Assembly: GCA_015075105.1 (NCBI GenBank)
Contig: JABTUZ010000002.1
Coordinates: 654,001-718,000, forward strand
DNA: 64,000 bases
Origin: Leptospiraceae bacterium
Lineage (GTDB): Bacteria > Spirochaetota > Leptospiria > Leptospirales > Leptospiraceae
Reading direction: 5' to 3'
The translations under genes were made by a program, and so were the position numbers. Positions 1 to 10,229 of the stretch are shown here, one piece after another; within the stretch, counting starts at the first letter, position 1, and each line of letters opens with the position of its first letter. The notes below the pieces were generated by a model. The model made no database searches. It saw nothing but the letters and a program-made list of their open reading frames with translations, and had not been told where the DNA came from.

Positions 1-850
1 TAAAGAAATCACCAATCTTTAGTTCATCCGTTAGAGAATTTTCTGAATTTGTTAGGGTGTATGTAATTCTGTTTAAACAAGATGCAGCTTTTGAACGAGG
101 ATAATTTATTACATAAGGTTTTTGTTCTCTGATACTTTTTTCAACTTCTTCGTCTTGGAAAATAAAACCTAAATGTTCAACTCTTACCTCTAAAAATTGA
201 CCGCTAATATCAATTACGCGATCAGCTACTTTTTTTCCTTCTATGGCACTTTTTACTCGATTTACAATAATCTTTAGATTTTTTTCTTTGCTTTGAGTTA
301 CAATAGATTTGATAAGCCCGTAAGAGTCTGTAATTGAAGTAGGTTCAGGGGTAGTGACAATAATCACTTCATCGGCGGGCATGATTAGTCCGATTACATT
401 CGAGCTGATGCCTGCACCGGTGTCTATTATCATATAATCGTAGTGTCCTAAATCTGAAAAGCCTTTGATCAGGTTGTTTCTTTGGGTCTCGTTTAAGTTT
501 GCAAGTTGAGCGTAGCCACTGGCTCCGGCAATTATATCGACACCTTCTGTAGTCTGAATAATTATGTCTTTTAAAGATTTATGTCCCTTAACTACATGGT
601 ATAAGTTGTATTTAGGAATAATTCCCAAGAGCACATTTATATTTGCCAAACCAAGATCCCCATCAAAAATTAAAACTTTTTGGCCGGTTTTAGCAATAGA
701 TATTCCCAGATTTACGGACAGGGTAGTTTTACCCACTCCACCTTTACCGGATGCCACAGCAAGAATTTTAGTTCTTCTTCTCTGTGGGTTGATTACCTTT
801 AAAGGTGAAACCTGATTAGCCAATTTTCGTAAATTTGTAGCTTGATCCAT
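1..850 (-). CDS. flhG: FlhG/FleN (MinD-like ATPase), 3' end beyond the window
   Basis: ParA/MinD-type ATPase that works with FlhF to set flagellar number and position. Translating the minus strand from the ATG at 850 gives a short basic N-terminus, then a deviant Walker A ([17 protein letters not shown]), a GDLGLAN stretch and a DTGAGIS motif, the signatures of FlhG rather than of chromosomal ParA. About 283 codons are visible and the frame is open to base 1, so the C-terminus lies to the left. It starts 31 bp after the flhF stop and is the last visible gene of the flagellar operon. Among MinD-like proteins, position next to flhF decides the FlhG assignment. Confidence 0.93.
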   Translation of the reverse strand, partial: MDQATNLRKLANQVSPLKVINPQRRRTKILAVASGKGGVGKTTLSVNLGISIAKTGQKVLIFDGDLGLANINVLLGIIPKYNLYHVVKGHKSLKDIIIQTTEGVDIIAGASGYAQLANLNETQRNNLIKGFSDLGHYDYMIIDTGAGISSNVIGLIMPADEVIIVTTPEPTSITDSYGLIKSIVTQSKEKNLKIIVNRVKSAIEGKKVADRVIDISGQFLEVRVEHLGFIFQDEEVEKSIREQKPYVINYPRSKAASCLNRITYTLTNSENSLTDELKIGDFF

Positions 851-881
851 TCTTTAACCTACTATTTTAGCTAAAAGTGGA

Positions 882-2174
882 TCAACCGGCAACCGCAAAG
901 ACCTCACCTTTAAGCTCTCTGATTTTCTCAGGATAAACAACAATTTCAGCAAGCAACTTTCGGTCGGCAGACGTAATATCAAAAGGAACATCCTGACCAG
1001 TACTGAAAAATGTAAATCTCTTATTTAGTGTATCGGCTAATTCTACAAAGCTACATAAAAAATCTGCCTCGTCTGTTTTGGTTACTAAAATTCTGTTGTA
1101 ATTTAAACTTTCGTAAGCTGAAAATACAGACTTTGCATTGCTGTAGGAAGACGTTGCAGAAATCACCAATATATTTTCAACTGAATCTCTCTCAGAAAAT
1201 ACACCTGAAAATTCCTTCATTTTAGAAAAAAATTCAGGATTTCTGTGGCTGTGACCTGCCGTATCTATCAGAATTAATTCTGATCCGTCTCGCAAAAGTG
1301 CTTCTTTCATTTTTTCGGGGTCTTTTGCTGCATAAAACGGCAACTCCATTGTATCCGCATACCTTTTTAATTGCTCGATTGCAGCAATTCTGTAATTGTC
1401 TAAGGTGTATAAGGAAACTGCTTTTCGCATATTTAGGTAATACCTTGCTGCAAGTTTTGCAATCGTGGTAGTTTTCCCGCTACCTGTTGGTCCTACAAAA
1501 AAGATTATCTTTCTTCTGTTTCTGGGAGTTCCCGCAAATAAATCCGAATCTACTGAAATCCTCTCTCTTAGCACTTCAACGCATTTTTCATTTACAAGAG
1601 AGCTTTTCGACTTTTCGATCAAAGACAAATTTTCTTCGAGTCTGTCCATTAATTCGGAAGCATAAAAAGAACTCATACCTTCTGTGATAAGTCTTTCTCT
1701 TAATCTTATCAAATTGGTCGAGAGAGATTCTTTTATAGTAAATTTTGAATCATTTCTTTTTTCGATTTCCTCGTGCAAAGAAAGTCCTAAATTTTTTCTT
1801 TCTGGTTTGATCAATTCTTCTTTTTCTTTTTCAACCAAGATAGAAGTAATCTTTTCTTCTTTTGGGATATCGTCTAACTTATCAGATAGAGTTTTTAACT
1901 CACTTAATGGTTTTGCTTTTTTTGCTTCATCTGTTTTTTGTCGAAGAAGTTCTTTTAAGTCCTGAACTTTCTTTTCTACCTTGTCCTTTGAAGATAGCTT
2001 TTCAGGAATTCCAATCTCGATTTCATATAGTTTCTTTGCAAGAAAGCCAGAACCAAGTACTCCGCCTTCGGTCACTACTCTTTGATCGTAAACATGGGCT
2101 TCCGGCCCATACTTCATCTTCATTTGCATGAAACAATCTTGTATGCTTTTTCCTCTAATTTTTACAAAATCCAT
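882..2174 (-). CDS. flhF: FlhF, SRP-type GTPase for flagellar placement
   Basis: Signal-recognition-type GTPase that directs where the first flagellar proteins assemble at the membrane. The 430-residue protein has the usual FlhF plan: a short conserved N-terminus, a charged low-complexity B region (about 60-150), a helical N domain, and a G domain with GPTGSGKTT (228-236), DTAG (304-307) and TKTD (365-368). It lies 32 bp after flhA and 31 bp before flhG, the usual flhA-flhF-flhG order. In spirochaetes with periplasmic flagella FlhF is expected at the cell ends; that is inference from other species. Confidence 0.96.
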   Translation of the reverse strand: MDFVKIRGKSIQDCFMQMKMKYGPEAHVYDQRVVTEGGVLGSGFLAKKLYEIEIGIPEKLSSKDKVEKKVQDLKELLRQKTDEAKKAKPLSELKTLSDKLDDIPKEEKITSILVEKEKEELIKPERKNLGLSLHEEIEKRNDSKFTIKESLSTNLIRLRERLITEGMSSFYASELMDRLEENLSLIEKSKSSLVNEKCVEVLRERISVDSDLFAGTPRNRRKIIFFVGPTGSGKTTTIAKLAARYYLNMRKAVSLYTLDNYRIAAIEQLKRYADTMELPFYAAKDPEKMKEALLRDGSELILIDTAGHSHRNPEFFSKMKEFSGVFSERDSVENILVISATSSYSNAKSVFSAYESLNYNRILVTKTDEADFLCSFVELADTLNKRFTFFSTGQDVPFDITSADRKLLAEIVVYPEKIRELKGEVFAVAG

Positions 2175-2206
2175 ATTTTTTTATCCACCTTTATTTATAT
2201 ATTTCT

Positions 2207-4333
2207 TTACATTAATTCTTCAACTGGTACGGCAACTTGTTTCGCCGGCTCTGTAGTCAGTGTAATCACTGCATCTATAACCGATTTAGTTATAGTATGA
2301 ATTTCTTCTGCCGCAAGAACTGCAAAATTTCTTGGAGGAAATTCTTTTGCAAGCATATAAGAAAACGGCAAGCGTAAATCTCTTGATACGACTATTATTG
2401 GAAACCTCCCTTCTTTTTGAGATAGGTGGTATCGATCGGTAATTGCATTGATTAACTTAAAATGGTAGTCAGGCGGTAAAGAGATTAAAACGCCTTCAAT
2501 GGGATCACTAACCAAACTTTTGGTGAGGCGATCTGTTATTTTTGCATCCAAAGCAATTACGTGTAACTTTCCGTCAGAGCTCAAATATTCTTTTACAATC
2601 TGATTCGATATCGCCTGACGTGCATTTTCCGATAAGAAATTCGGATCGTTTCTTCCGGTAGTATTGTTTGCAATCGACTCCAATATTGGCGTTAGATTTC
2701 TAATACCAAGTCCTTCTTTTAAAAAGTTTTGCAAGACTTGTTGAATGATTCCAAGGCTGATTTTTTTATCTTCTAACTCACTGACAAGAGTCGGATGGGT
2801 CTCTTTTTGGTGGTCTAATAATTTTTTTACTTCTTCTCTTCCAAGTATGGATGCTGCGTGATTTCTGATAAGCTCAGTCAAATGAGTTACGATCACTGTA
2901 GCGGGGTCAACTACGCTGTATCCTCTGCTTTCTGCATCTAATTTATCCGATGGGTCAATCCAGAGTGCTTTGAATCCATAAGTAGGCTCGATAAACTCCT
3001 CTCCGGCAATAGGGTCTTGCACCTTTTTCGCATTGTCTAAAGCCATTAGTTTATCGGATCTGACTTTGCTCTCTCCGACTATTACACCATGAATTTTAAT
3101 AGCATAGAAATCGTGATCCAATTCCATATTGTCCATGATCCGAACAGGTGGAATTACAAGACCAATATCTATTGCAAACTTTCTTCTAACATTTTGAATT
3201 CTGTCTAATAACACTCCTCCATAGTTTGCATCAACTAATGGAACAAGATTCAATCCAAGCTCCACTTCGATAGGGTCTGTTCTAAGCTCTTTGTAATAAT
3301 CGATCTTTTTCTCTCCCTTGCTTTCAATTTCTTTCTTTTCAATCGTTGCAAGAGTTTCTTTTGTATTTCGATCTATTGTATAACCGAGATAAGCCAGAAG
3401 TGCTGAAAATGCAATTAGTGAGAAAAAAGGCAGCCCGGGTATGAGTGCAGCCAAACCGAGACTTGATGCAACCACATACAAAACTTTTGGATTGTTGAAA
3501 AGCTGTGCCTGAAAATCTTTTGCTAGGTCAGTATCTGAACCGGCTCTAGTGACTATCATACCGGTTGCAGTAGTAGAGAGAAGTCCCGGAATTTGAGATA
3601 CTAAACCATCTCCGATAGTTAATCTTCCATAAGTTTCAATCGCAAAAAGAAAACTTTCACCTCGAATTGATGTTCCAATAATAATTCCACCGATTAAGTT
3701 GATTGCAGTTATGATGAGTCCTGCGCGAACATCTCCTTGTACGAATTTACTCGCACCATCCATAGACCCGTAAAAATCAACTTCTCTTTGAATTTTCTTT
3801 CTTCTTTTTCTTGCCTCCTCTTCTGTAATATTCCCACTCGACAATTCTGTATCAATTGCCATTTGTTTACCGGGGAGAGCGTCTAACGTAAACCTTGCAG
3901 CTACTTCTGCAATTCTTGTCGCACCTTTTGTAATAACAAGAATCTGAACAATCGTTAAAATTAAGAAAATGATAAAACCAACTAAATATTTTCCGAGTCC
4001 TGTCCCACCTCCAACAACAAAAGTTCCAAACGCTTCAATAATATGACTATTGATACCCGGCCCTTGAGATAAAATTTGCCTTGTCGTTGATACGTTAAGC
4101 GCTAATCTATAAAGGGTGGTAATAAGCAGCAAATTTGGAAATATAGAGAAGTCGGAAGACTCTCTAACTGAAAGAGAAGTAATCAAAATAATAAGACCGA
4201 TAGCTAGACTTATTGCAATTAATAGATCAAGTAAAAATCCGGGTAAAGGAACAATGAGCATGCTTACAATTGCCAAGACACCGACGCCCATTATTATATC
4301 TGACTCTTTGTACCATTTTTTTTCTTCGTTCAT
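2207..4333 (-). CDS. flhA: FlhA, flagellar type III export gate protein
   Basis: Large inner-membrane subunit of the flagellar export gate, FHIPEP family. The 708 residues are of normal family length, with about eight hydrophobic helices in the first 340 and a soluble C-terminal domain (about 360-708) that docks chaperone-substrate complexes. The conserved cytoplasmic loop is recognisable around 200-265 ([17 protein letters not shown], then [11 protein letters not shown]). Its ATG overlaps the flhB stop as ATGA, so translation is probably coupled. No truncation or unusual insert is seen. Confidence 0.97.
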   Translation of the reverse strand: MNEEKKWYKESDIIMGVGVLAIVSMLIVPLPGFLLDLLIAISLAIGLIILITSLSVRESSDFSIFPNLLLITTLYRLALNVSTTRQILSQGPGINSHIIEAFGTFVVGGGTGLGKYLVGFIIFLILTIVQILVITKGATRIAEVAARFTLDALPGKQMAIDTELSSGNITEEEARKRRKKIQREVDFYGSMDGASKFVQGDVRAGLIITAINLIGGIIIGTSIRGESFLFAIETYGRLTIGDGLVSQIPGLLSTTATGMIVTRAGSDTDLAKDFQAQLFNNPKVLYVVASSLGLAALIPGLPFFSLIAFSALLAYLGYTIDRNTKETLATIEKKEIESKGEKKIDYYKELRTDPIEVELGLNLVPLVDANYGGVLLDRIQNVRRKFAIDIGLVIPPVRIMDNMELDHDFYAIKIHGVIVGESKVRSDKLMALDNAKKVQDPIAGEEFIEPTYGFKALWIDPSDKLDAESRGYSVVDPATVIVTHLTELIRNHAASILGREEVKKLLDHQKETHPTLVSELEDKKISLGIIQQVLQNFLKEGLGIRNLTPILESIANNTTGRNDPNFLSENARQAISNQIVKEYLSSDGKLHVIALDAKITDRLTKSLVSDPIEGVLISLPPDYHFKLINAITDRYHLSQKEGRFPIIVVSRDLRLPFSYMLAKEFPPRNFAVLAAEEIHTITKSVIDAVITLTTEPAKQVAVPVEELM

Positions 4334-5460
4334 GCACGTAGCCTTTTATACTTATCTAATTTTGTAATAATAACCGAAACTGCATGAAAGAATTTTTCAG
4401 GGATAGGTTGATTCAATTCAACTTCCTCATACAGCATACGAGCCTGAACTCTATTTTCCACTATTGGGACGTTATTCTCTCTTGCAATTCTTCTGATGAT
4501 TAGTGCAATTTCATCCATTCCCTTGGCAATTACCACAGGAGCTAATTGAACTCCCGGTTCATATACCAAAGCAACAGCATAGTGGGTGGGATTGGTAATT
4601 ACAACGTCAGCAGTTTTGACTTTTTGCAGCATCCCGCTTTGAATCATATCCCTCATTCTTTGGCGACGTTTTTGTAGAATTGCTTTATCACCCTCTTCTT
4701 GCTTCATCTCTCTTTTTGCTTCAGCGGGAGTCATTTTTAGAGATTCTTCAAACTCAAATTTTTGGTAAAAAAAGTCCACTATACTGATTACAAAAAGAAT
4801 AATTCCACAAACTAAAAATATCTTCAGTGATGTGTAAGCAATCATTCCAGTCGATTGGATCACTCCCATATCTCCGGTCATTAAAACAGGTAAAAAATCA
4901 AAAGAGATGATGATATAACTTACCCAACCGATTAGAATTATTTTTAGAATAGATTTACCTAAATTAAAAAGAGTTTGACGAGTGGGCAGTACTTTCTTGA
5001 AGTTAGGCGACACCCTTGCTAAATCAAATCTGAGTGCTCTCGGTGAAAATAAAAACCCTACTTGGACGACATTTCCTATGATTGCTGTTATGAATGTTAT
5101 CCCAAGAATTGGTAATAGCAAATAAGAAATCTCTTCAGCGACAGACCTCGACAAAGCTATGAGAGCTTCTGCACCAAATTCATTATTTTTTGCAATTCCA
5201 TGAAAGTATTTTTTAACCATAAAAGAAAATCGAAAAAAGAGATACTTGCTCAAGAAAAAAATTAAAACCACTCCTGCAATCATCACAAGTGCTGAAGGAA
5301 TTTCGTTTGATTTAGGAACATTTCCTTTTTCTCTTTCCTCACGCCTTGTTCTTTCACTTGCTTCTTCTGTACGACCTTCATCTTCTGCAGCAAATAATTG
5401 GAGTCTGATCCAATACTTTAAATCTGGATCATTTTCTGAAATGACTTGATCTAAGCTCAT
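4330..5460 (-). CDS. flhB: FlhB, export gate and substrate-specificity switch
   Basis: Inner-membrane export component that self-cleaves to switch from rod/hook to filament substrates. The 376-residue protein has four membrane helices (about 55-75, 112-138, 172-195, 210-232) and the cleavage motif NPTH at 290-293, so the autoproteolytic Asn-Pro bond is present. An N-terminal stretch of about 20 residues precedes the usual TEEAS/EREKG segment and is slightly longer than in enterics. The start overlaps the fliR stop and the stop overlaps the flhA start, both as ATGA. Confidence 0.97.
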   Translation of the reverse strand: MSLDQVISENDPDLKYWIRLQLFAAEDEGRTEEASERTRREEREKGNVPKSNEIPSALVMIAGVVLIFFLSKYLFFRFSFMVKKYFHGIAKNNEFGAEALIALSRSVAEEISYLLLPILGITFITAIIGNVVQVGFLFSPRALRFDLARVSPNFKKVLPTRQTLFNLGKSILKIILIGWVSYIIISFDFLPVLMTGDMGVIQSTGMIAYTSLKIFLVCGIILFVISIVDFFYQKFEFEESLKMTPAEAKREMKQEEGDKAILQKRRQRMRDMIQSGMLQKVKTADVVITNPTHYAVALVYEPGVQLAPVVIAKGMDEIALIIRRIARENNVPIVENRVQARMLYEEVELNQPIPEKFFHAVSVIITKLDKYKRLRA

Positions 5461-6242
5461 TTATCAGGCCACTCGCTCAATAGATTGTTGATTCTGTCAA
5501 AGGTAATCTCAAAACCATGAACCATTTGTTTTTCGATAAATGGCATAATAGCGATTAAAACAAATATACCGACGACTAATTTTACAGGAAAACTTAGATA
5601 CATGATATTCATCTGGCTTGCAGCCTTTCCCATGAGTGCTTCTGCAATAGTAATCAAAAATAAAATCCCAAGAACAGGTAAGGCAATTTTAAATGCTACA
5701 AGAAACATAGCTCCAAAGGTATATTCAAAAGTTTTCAATATCCCGGAGTTGACCTCACTGGTAAATCGAATCATCTGAATTTTTTCAAAAGAAAATGCAA
5801 GGCTTTCAAATAAGATTCTATGTCCACCCGTAATCAAAAAAATAACTATCGCCATTAGATTTTTTAATGTACTGATTACAGGATTGGAAGTTTGACTTAC
5901 AGGGTCTAAAACCTCAGTATAGCCAAATCCTATCTGTACGCTAAAAAATTCTCCTGCCATCTGAAAAGAGGCAAAGATAATATTTACCAGAAACCCGATA
6001 AGTATTCCAATGAAAATTTCTGAAGCCACCAACAACGCATAAGTTCCCATACTTCCCGGGACAGGAGGCATGTATCCGGATGCAAATGGGAAAAGAATTA
6101 TACTAAATAGGAAAGAAAACATCATCCTGACTGCAAACGGGATTGAGTCGGCAGAAAAAATCGGAGCAACTGTGAGTAAGCCTAAAATTCTTGTCAGAAT
6201 TAAAAGAAATACTTGAAAGTTATTTACAAAAGGCTCGATCAT
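5457..6242 (-). CDS. fliR: FliR, flagellar export gate membrane protein
   Basis: Integral membrane subunit of the FliPQR export channel. The 261 residues are almost wholly hydrophobic with about six helices. They contain the family segment around 90-120 (FQMAGEFFSVQIGFGY, then DPVSQTSNP), which fits FliR/SpaR/YscT. It lies between fliQ and flhB with 4-bp ATGA overlaps on both sides, the canonical order. Length is normal. Confidence 0.95.
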   Translation of the reverse strand: MIEPFVNNFQVFLLILTRILGLLTVAPIFSADSIPFAVRMMFSFLFSIILFPFASGYMPPVPGSMGTYALLVASEIFIGILIGFLVNIIFASFQMAGEFFSVQIGFGYTEVLDPVSQTSNPVISTLKNLMAIVIFLITGGHRILFESLAFSFEKIQMIRFTSEVNSGILKTFEYTFGAMFLVAFKIALPVLGILFLITIAEALMGKAASQMNIMYLSFPVKLVVGIFVLIAIMPFIEKQMVHGFEITFDRINNLLSEWPDK

Positions 6243-6502
6243 ATTTTTTCAATTACCAAAAATAAATTTCTCGTATAGTCAGTTAATGTCTTAATCATCC
6301 AAGGTGAAAATATAACTATGACTACAAAGATAGCAATTAGTTTTGGAACGAAGGCTATTGTTTGCTCTTGAATGGATGTAGTGGTCTGAAGTATTCCTAC
6401 AATAAATCCTACAATCAGTGCTGAAAGTAAAATAGGCATAGAAACTTTTAAAGTAACTGTAAGAGCTTCACGTATTAAAGTCACTACATCAACTTCTGTC
6501 AT
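6239..6502 (-). CDS. fliQ: FliQ, flagellar export gate membrane protein
   Basis: Small membrane subunit of the FliPQR export channel. The 87 residues form two hydrophobic helices (about 15-42 and 50-75) separated by a loop with [10 protein letters not shown], the typical FliQ signature. An AGGAG ribosome site six bases before the ATG is clear, and the start overlaps the fliP stop by 4 bp. Family length is 85-90, so it is intact. Confidence 0.95.
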   Translation of the reverse strand: MTEVDVVTLIREALTVTLKVSMPILLSALIVGFIVGILQTTTSIQEQTIAFVPKLIAIFVVIVIFSPWMIKTLTDYTRNLFLVIEKI

Positions 6503-7308
6503 TTGTAACTCCTGACTAATTCATAAACCAATAGATTCCAACCATCTACCAATACGAATAAAATCAACTTTAGAGGAAGGCTCACCATTACAGGAGGAAG
6601 CATCATAAGACCCATAGAGACAAGCGCACTTGCCACAACCAGATCAATTATTATAAAAGGGATAAAGAGATAAATTCCTATGATGAAGGCTTTTTTTAAC
6701 TCCGATAGCATAAACGCCGGAATCAATACATAAGAGGGAACATCTTCAAAAGATTTTACATTTTTCACTTTCCCCAATTTTAAAAATAGTGCAACGTCTT
6801 TTGTTCCGGATTGACCGATTTGTTTCATCATAAATTCTCGAAGAGGTACCATAGACCTTTCAAAAAAAGTATTTGTATCTATTTTTCCGTCGAGGTAGGG
6901 ATTGAACGCTTTCTCGTTTACAACTCCAAGAGTGGGAGCCATTATAAAAAAAGTCATAAACAGCGCAAGCCCCATCATCACTTGATTGGGTGGAAGGTTT
7001 TGTATGGAAAGTGCCCTTCTTACAAAATCTAAAACTATTACAATTTTGGTAAATGATGTAACACTCATGACTATTGCCGGTGCAAGTGAAAGTATTGTCA
7101 GTAAAAACAAGATCATCAACGAAAGGCTGGTTTCTCTTGGGGTTTTGGCTTCGTTTACATTAAAATTCAAATTTGGAATTGGGAATCTTGTACCACTTGC
7201 TTGTGCAAATATTTCACTTGAGAAAAGACTGATACCAATTAGAAATAAAATTGATGCGAAAATAGTTTTTTTATGTCGCATTATTTGAGAAAATTTTTTA
7301 AAATACAT
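6499..7308 (-). CDS. fliP: FliP, flagellar export gate membrane protein
   Basis: Core membrane subunit of the flagellar export channel. It has a cleavable-looking signal sequence (about residues 12-36, ending near IFAQ) and then the FliP body. The hallmarks are [15 protein letters not shown] and the C-terminal segment [19 protein letters not shown]. The open frame begins at a TTG at 7314, in TTGA overlap with the fliO stop. I prefer the ATG at 7308 because GGGGA lies about nine bases before it; an ATG at 7281 just before the signal sequence is also possible. Downstream it overlaps fliQ by 4 bp. Confidence 0.95.
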   Translation of the reverse strand: MYFKKFSQIMRHKKTIFASILFLIGISLFSSEIFAQASGTRFPIPNLNFNVNEAKTPRETSLSLMILFLLTILSLAPAIVMSVTSFTKIVIVLDFVRRALSIQNLPPNQVMMGLALFMTFFIMAPTLGVVNEKAFNPYLDGKIDTNTFFERSMVPLREFMMKQIGQSGTKDVALFLKLGKVKNVKSFEDVPSYVLIPAFMLSELKKAFIIGIYLFIPFIIIDLVVASALVSMGLMMLPPVMVSLPLKLILFVLVDGWNLLVYELVRSYK

Positions 7309-7310
7309 TT

Positions 7311-8042
7311 TCAAATATCCCCAAATAGTCCTGACTGATCATTTTTTTTTAGGTTTAATCTTTCTGATTTCAAGCTTTCTAATTTTTCTAATTGCCTTTT
7401 TCGGATTTCCTGTATGACCTCTTCTTCGTTTTCAGAAAATTTGGAATCTGCTTTTCCAAATCCGGGAAATTTTAAATCGACACCTTTTAGAGTGTGTAAA
7501 AAAGTAACAAGAAAATTTTCTTCTGTTGATTCAATGGAGCTTTTTGAATGATAGATTCTTTCTTTGATTTCAGGAGATTCTATTTCTTTTATAAGGTTCA
7601 CTGAATTGTCTGAAACTCCGATAATAAGTAAGATCCCGGAAACATCTACAATCTGCAATTGCTTACCTTGAGATACAGGAAGACTTGATAGCACTTTCAT
7701 CACTCCGTGAACAGGGTAGCGAGCATTTTTTGTTTTCGATAGAATTTTCAGTATATAGTACAATGCACCAATTAAAATCCCAAATACAATAAGAACTTTC
7801 ACCAAGTTCCAAAGAATTCCTGACTCTTCTTCTTTCGGACGAAATCTTTCTTCAACAGGATTTACTTCTTGGGTGGGTTCTTTTTTGGGTTTAGATTCTT
7901 TATCCTTTTCGTTTAAGGATTGTAGTCCAAGTTCCTTTCTCAAGGATTCATCCATAGAATCTTTTTCTGATTGGCCAAAAATTCCACTTGTAGTAAAAAC
8001 AAATAGAATAAGAATTAATGAAGAAAAAAACCGACTCTCCAT
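7311..8042 (-). CDS. fliO: FliO-like flagellar biosynthesis protein
   Basis: Bitopic membrane protein that helps assemble FliP. The 243 residues have a signal-like N-terminus ending near GIFGQ, a charged Lys/Glu-rich periplasmic linker (about 28-75), and one membrane helix (about 79-100, [20 protein letters not shown]). A small FliO domain follows ([19 protein letters not shown]). A longer charged tail extends past the usual domain. Sequence conservation in FliO is low, so position between fliN and fliP is strong support. Its AGGAG site lies in the 13-bp gap after fliN. Confidence 0.88.
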   Translation of the reverse strand: MESRFFSSLILILFVFTTSGIFGQSEKDSMDESLRKELGLQSLNEKDKESKPKKEPTQEVNPVEERFRPKEEESGILWNLVKVLIVFGILIGALYYILKILSKTKNARYPVHGVMKVLSSLPVSQGKQLQIVDVSGILLIIGVSDNSVNLIKEIESPEIKERIYHSKSSIESTEENFLVTFLHTLKGVDLKFPGFGKADSKFSENEEEVIQEIRKRQLEKLESLKSERLNLKKNDQSGLFGDI

Positions 8043-8055
8043 AAATCAGGCACTC

Positions 8056-9132
8056 CTATTTCCCTTCACCTTTGATTCTATCTGTTGGGCTGACAATATC
8101 AGTTACGCGAACACCAAAATTTTCATCAATAACTACCACCTCACCTTTTGCAATGAGTTTCCCATTCACAAGTAGATCTACAGGCTCACCGGCAAGTTTG
8201 TCTAATTCAATAATAGAGCCTTCACCTAATCCAAGAATATCTTTAATATACATTTTTGTACGCCCAAGCTCAACAGTTAAAGCCATCTGAACGTCCATCA
8301 ATAGATTCAGGTTTGTAGCTCCACTTGGAGAGCCTGCAGTTGATAAGGAAGGAAATCCTACAGACTTGATCCCCAATTGAGAAAGAGATTGTCCTGCACC
8401 GGGATTCATGTTGATATTCATCCCGCCTGTTCCTGAGTCTTGCTGTTTATTCACACCTCCTCTTTTGGAAATGGTAAGCATATCGTTTGCAGTAGATAGG
8501 GACAATAGATAATGCACTTTGAAGGAAGGTATTCCATCAATAGATACGTTTAAGGAAGTTCTAATTAAAGTTGCACCATCAGGGAGAATTAGGTCTGAAG
8601 GAGTTTTTACTACAGAAATATTTGCAGGAGTTCCATTCACCGAAGCATTCAACTTCAATCCTGTCTGAGCGGTTACTGTGCCTATAATCGGTGAAAGGCT
8701 ATCTTTTAGAGTTTGAATTTGGGCTTCGTCCATTTCCCCTGTGGACATACCACCCATCATTACATTGATAATTTTAGATGCGTTGTCGATAGACATGATA
8801 AACGCAACTCTTCCCGAAAAAGATCCACTCAAATCTGAATACATGCAAATTGAGTTTGAGCCTAACTCGGCTTTTAGCTCTGCCGGCGTTTTTGTTTCAG
8901 AATTTGGGCTTGAGATTCTAACATTTTTGGAAAGAATCGTTCCCAAAGTATTTCCGGCCATAGAAAATGCAGAGCCAATCAATTCTGCAATTATATCTCT
9001 ATCTACAGGAGATAGTGCATCCGATCCACCTCCACCCGTTGCTACGGCAGAGCCGGAAGTATCAAAGCTTGTTTCGTCTGCACCTTGCAAAAGTGCATCT
9101 ATTTCATCTTGAGAAAGTGAACCTTCTCCCAT
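8056..9132 (-). CDS. fliN: FliN/FliY-type flagellar motor switch protein
   Basis: C-ring switch protein. At 358 residues it is far longer than enteric FliN (about 137) and matches the FliY plan. The N-terminal peptide LSQDEIDALLQG (6-17) is of the FliM/FliY kind that binds phosphorylated CheY. A CheC-like middle domain spans about 45-235, and a Gly/Asn/Met-rich linker follows at about 236-275. The C-terminal SpoA/FliN domain (about 280-350) has ELGRTKMYIKDIL and GEVVVIDENFGVRV. Whether the CheC-like part is an active phosphatase cannot be judged here. It is the first gene of the minus-strand operon that runs to flhG; no clear promoter could be fixed in its 89-bp leader. Confidence 0.93.
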   Translation of the reverse strand: MGEGSLSQDEIDALLQGADETSFDTSGSAVATGGGGSDALSPVDRDIIAELIGSAFSMAGNTLGTILSKNVRISSPNSETKTPAELKAELGSNSICMYSDLSGSFSGRVAFIMSIDNASKIINVMMGGMSTGEMDEAQIQTLKDSLSPIIGTVTAQTGLKLNASVNGTPANISVVKTPSDLILPDGATLIRTSLNVSIDGIPSFKVHYLLSLSTANDMLTISKRGGVNKQQDSGTGGMNINMNPGAGQSLSQLGIKSVGFPSLSTAGSPSGATNLNLLMDVQMALTVELGRTKMYIKDILGLGEGSIIELDKLAGEPVDLLVNGKLIAKGEVVVIDENFGVRVTDIVSPTDRIKGEGK

Positions 9133-9221
9133 ATTTTTCTTTAGTCCCCACTGTAAAGCCTAAGAGACATAATTTATAGTTTTTTGTCACTTATATTTTT
9201 TTTTCTTTAAAAAAATTCTTT

Positions 9222-10208
9222 CTATTTGCATCCTGAAATTTTACTTATTTCTGTAGTCATTTTATTAATTGGGATAGGGTCTTTTTTATTTGGAGAAATA
9301 TGAAAAGATTTTCCTCCTTCCGCCCATTCCACTCCATATCCTAATGCAGATACTTCCGTTCCGTAATTAGTCCCGACAAAACACAATGGGAATTCTTTTG
9401 CTGTGGAAACCGTAGTCTTCTCTAAGGAAATCACTCTAACCTGATTTTTTTCCTTAATATAAATAAATTTTGAATTTTCTGACCAAGTAATTATATCCGA
9501 TAAATGAAAGCCTGTCCAAAGTCCAATTTCTTTAAACAGGTTATTTTCTTTTAAAAGCGAAACTACCCGTATATTAACACTTTCAGGAGATTGGTTTTGT
9601 TCTTTTGATGTTCCAATAGCCAACTTTTCACCATCCGGAGAAGGTATAGCAAAAACTATCACACTACTTCCTTTATTTTCTGTTAAAGGAATCGGATTTT
9701 TGTCTCCTATTTGCAAAATATATAGGCTTCCATTTTCTGTACCGTACTCATTGTTTGACGAGCCTTTAAAGAAAACGATCCTACCTGTCTTTTCGTGGTA
9801 ATACACTGAGGTAGGTAAAATCCATGAATCTATGATTTCCGATTCCCAGACTTGTTTTATAGAATTTTTTTCTTCTATCTTGAATATTCTTAGTTTGGAT
9901 TTATAATTTTTTTTGCGAGTTGTTCCATTCAAAGGATTCCAAGGGTCTTTTTCTTTGTACAAAAGTTCAAGAGTCACATAGCTTTTTCCAGTTTCAGACC
10001 AAGAAGGCTCCACTAACATAGTTGAATTTCTCCAAAAAAGAAGAGAGCAAGATGAAAAGCACATACTATATACCATAAAAAATAGCACTAATAGAAAAAA
10101 TCTTTTTTTTTGTGCAACTCTTTGAAAAAGAGGGTAAACATATTTTAAAAGGGTATTAGACTGTTTTGTTGGCAGAGCCATGGAATTCAAAATTAATTTT
10201 CTATTCAT
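9222..10208 (-). CDS. TolB-like beta-propeller lipoprotein, function unknown
   Basis: Probable membrane-anchored propeller protein; I do not recognise a specific function. The N-terminus has a hydrophobic helix ending in a lipobox-like FSSC about 50 residues in, and the rest is beta-rich. A PD40-type repeat is visible (PSPDGEKLAIG) and weaker ones such as TWSENSKFIYI. An ATG exists at 10226, but the ATG at 10208 is preceded by GAGGA at good spacing and gives a more normal secretion signal, so I use it. It follows the giant lipoprotein gene by about 20 bp and is surely co-transcribed with it. Both proteins carry propeller repeats, which suggests a shared envelope role (inference). Confidence 0.75.
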   Translation of the reverse strand: MNRKLILNSMALPTKQSNTLLKYVYPLFQRVAQKKRFFLLVLFFMVYSMCFSSCSLLFWRNSTMLVEPSWSETGKSYVTLELLYKEKDPWNPLNGTTRKKNYKSKLRIFKIEEKNSIKQVWESEIIDSWILPTSVYYHEKTGRIVFFKGSSNNEYGTENGSLYILQIGDKNPIPLTENKGSSVIVFAIPSPDGEKLAIGTSKEQNQSPESVNIRVVSLLKENNLFKEIGLWTGFHLSDIITWSENSKFIYIKEKNQVRVISLEKTTVSTAKEFPLCFVGTNYGTEVSALGYGVEWAEGGKSFHISPNKKDPIPINKMTTEISKISGCK

Positions 10209-10229
10209 ACAATTATTTCCTCGCATAAT

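Noticed and set aside
8741-9112. 123-codon plus-strand frame opposite fliN
   Set aside because: It is antisense to a well-conserved motor gene, with no independent support.
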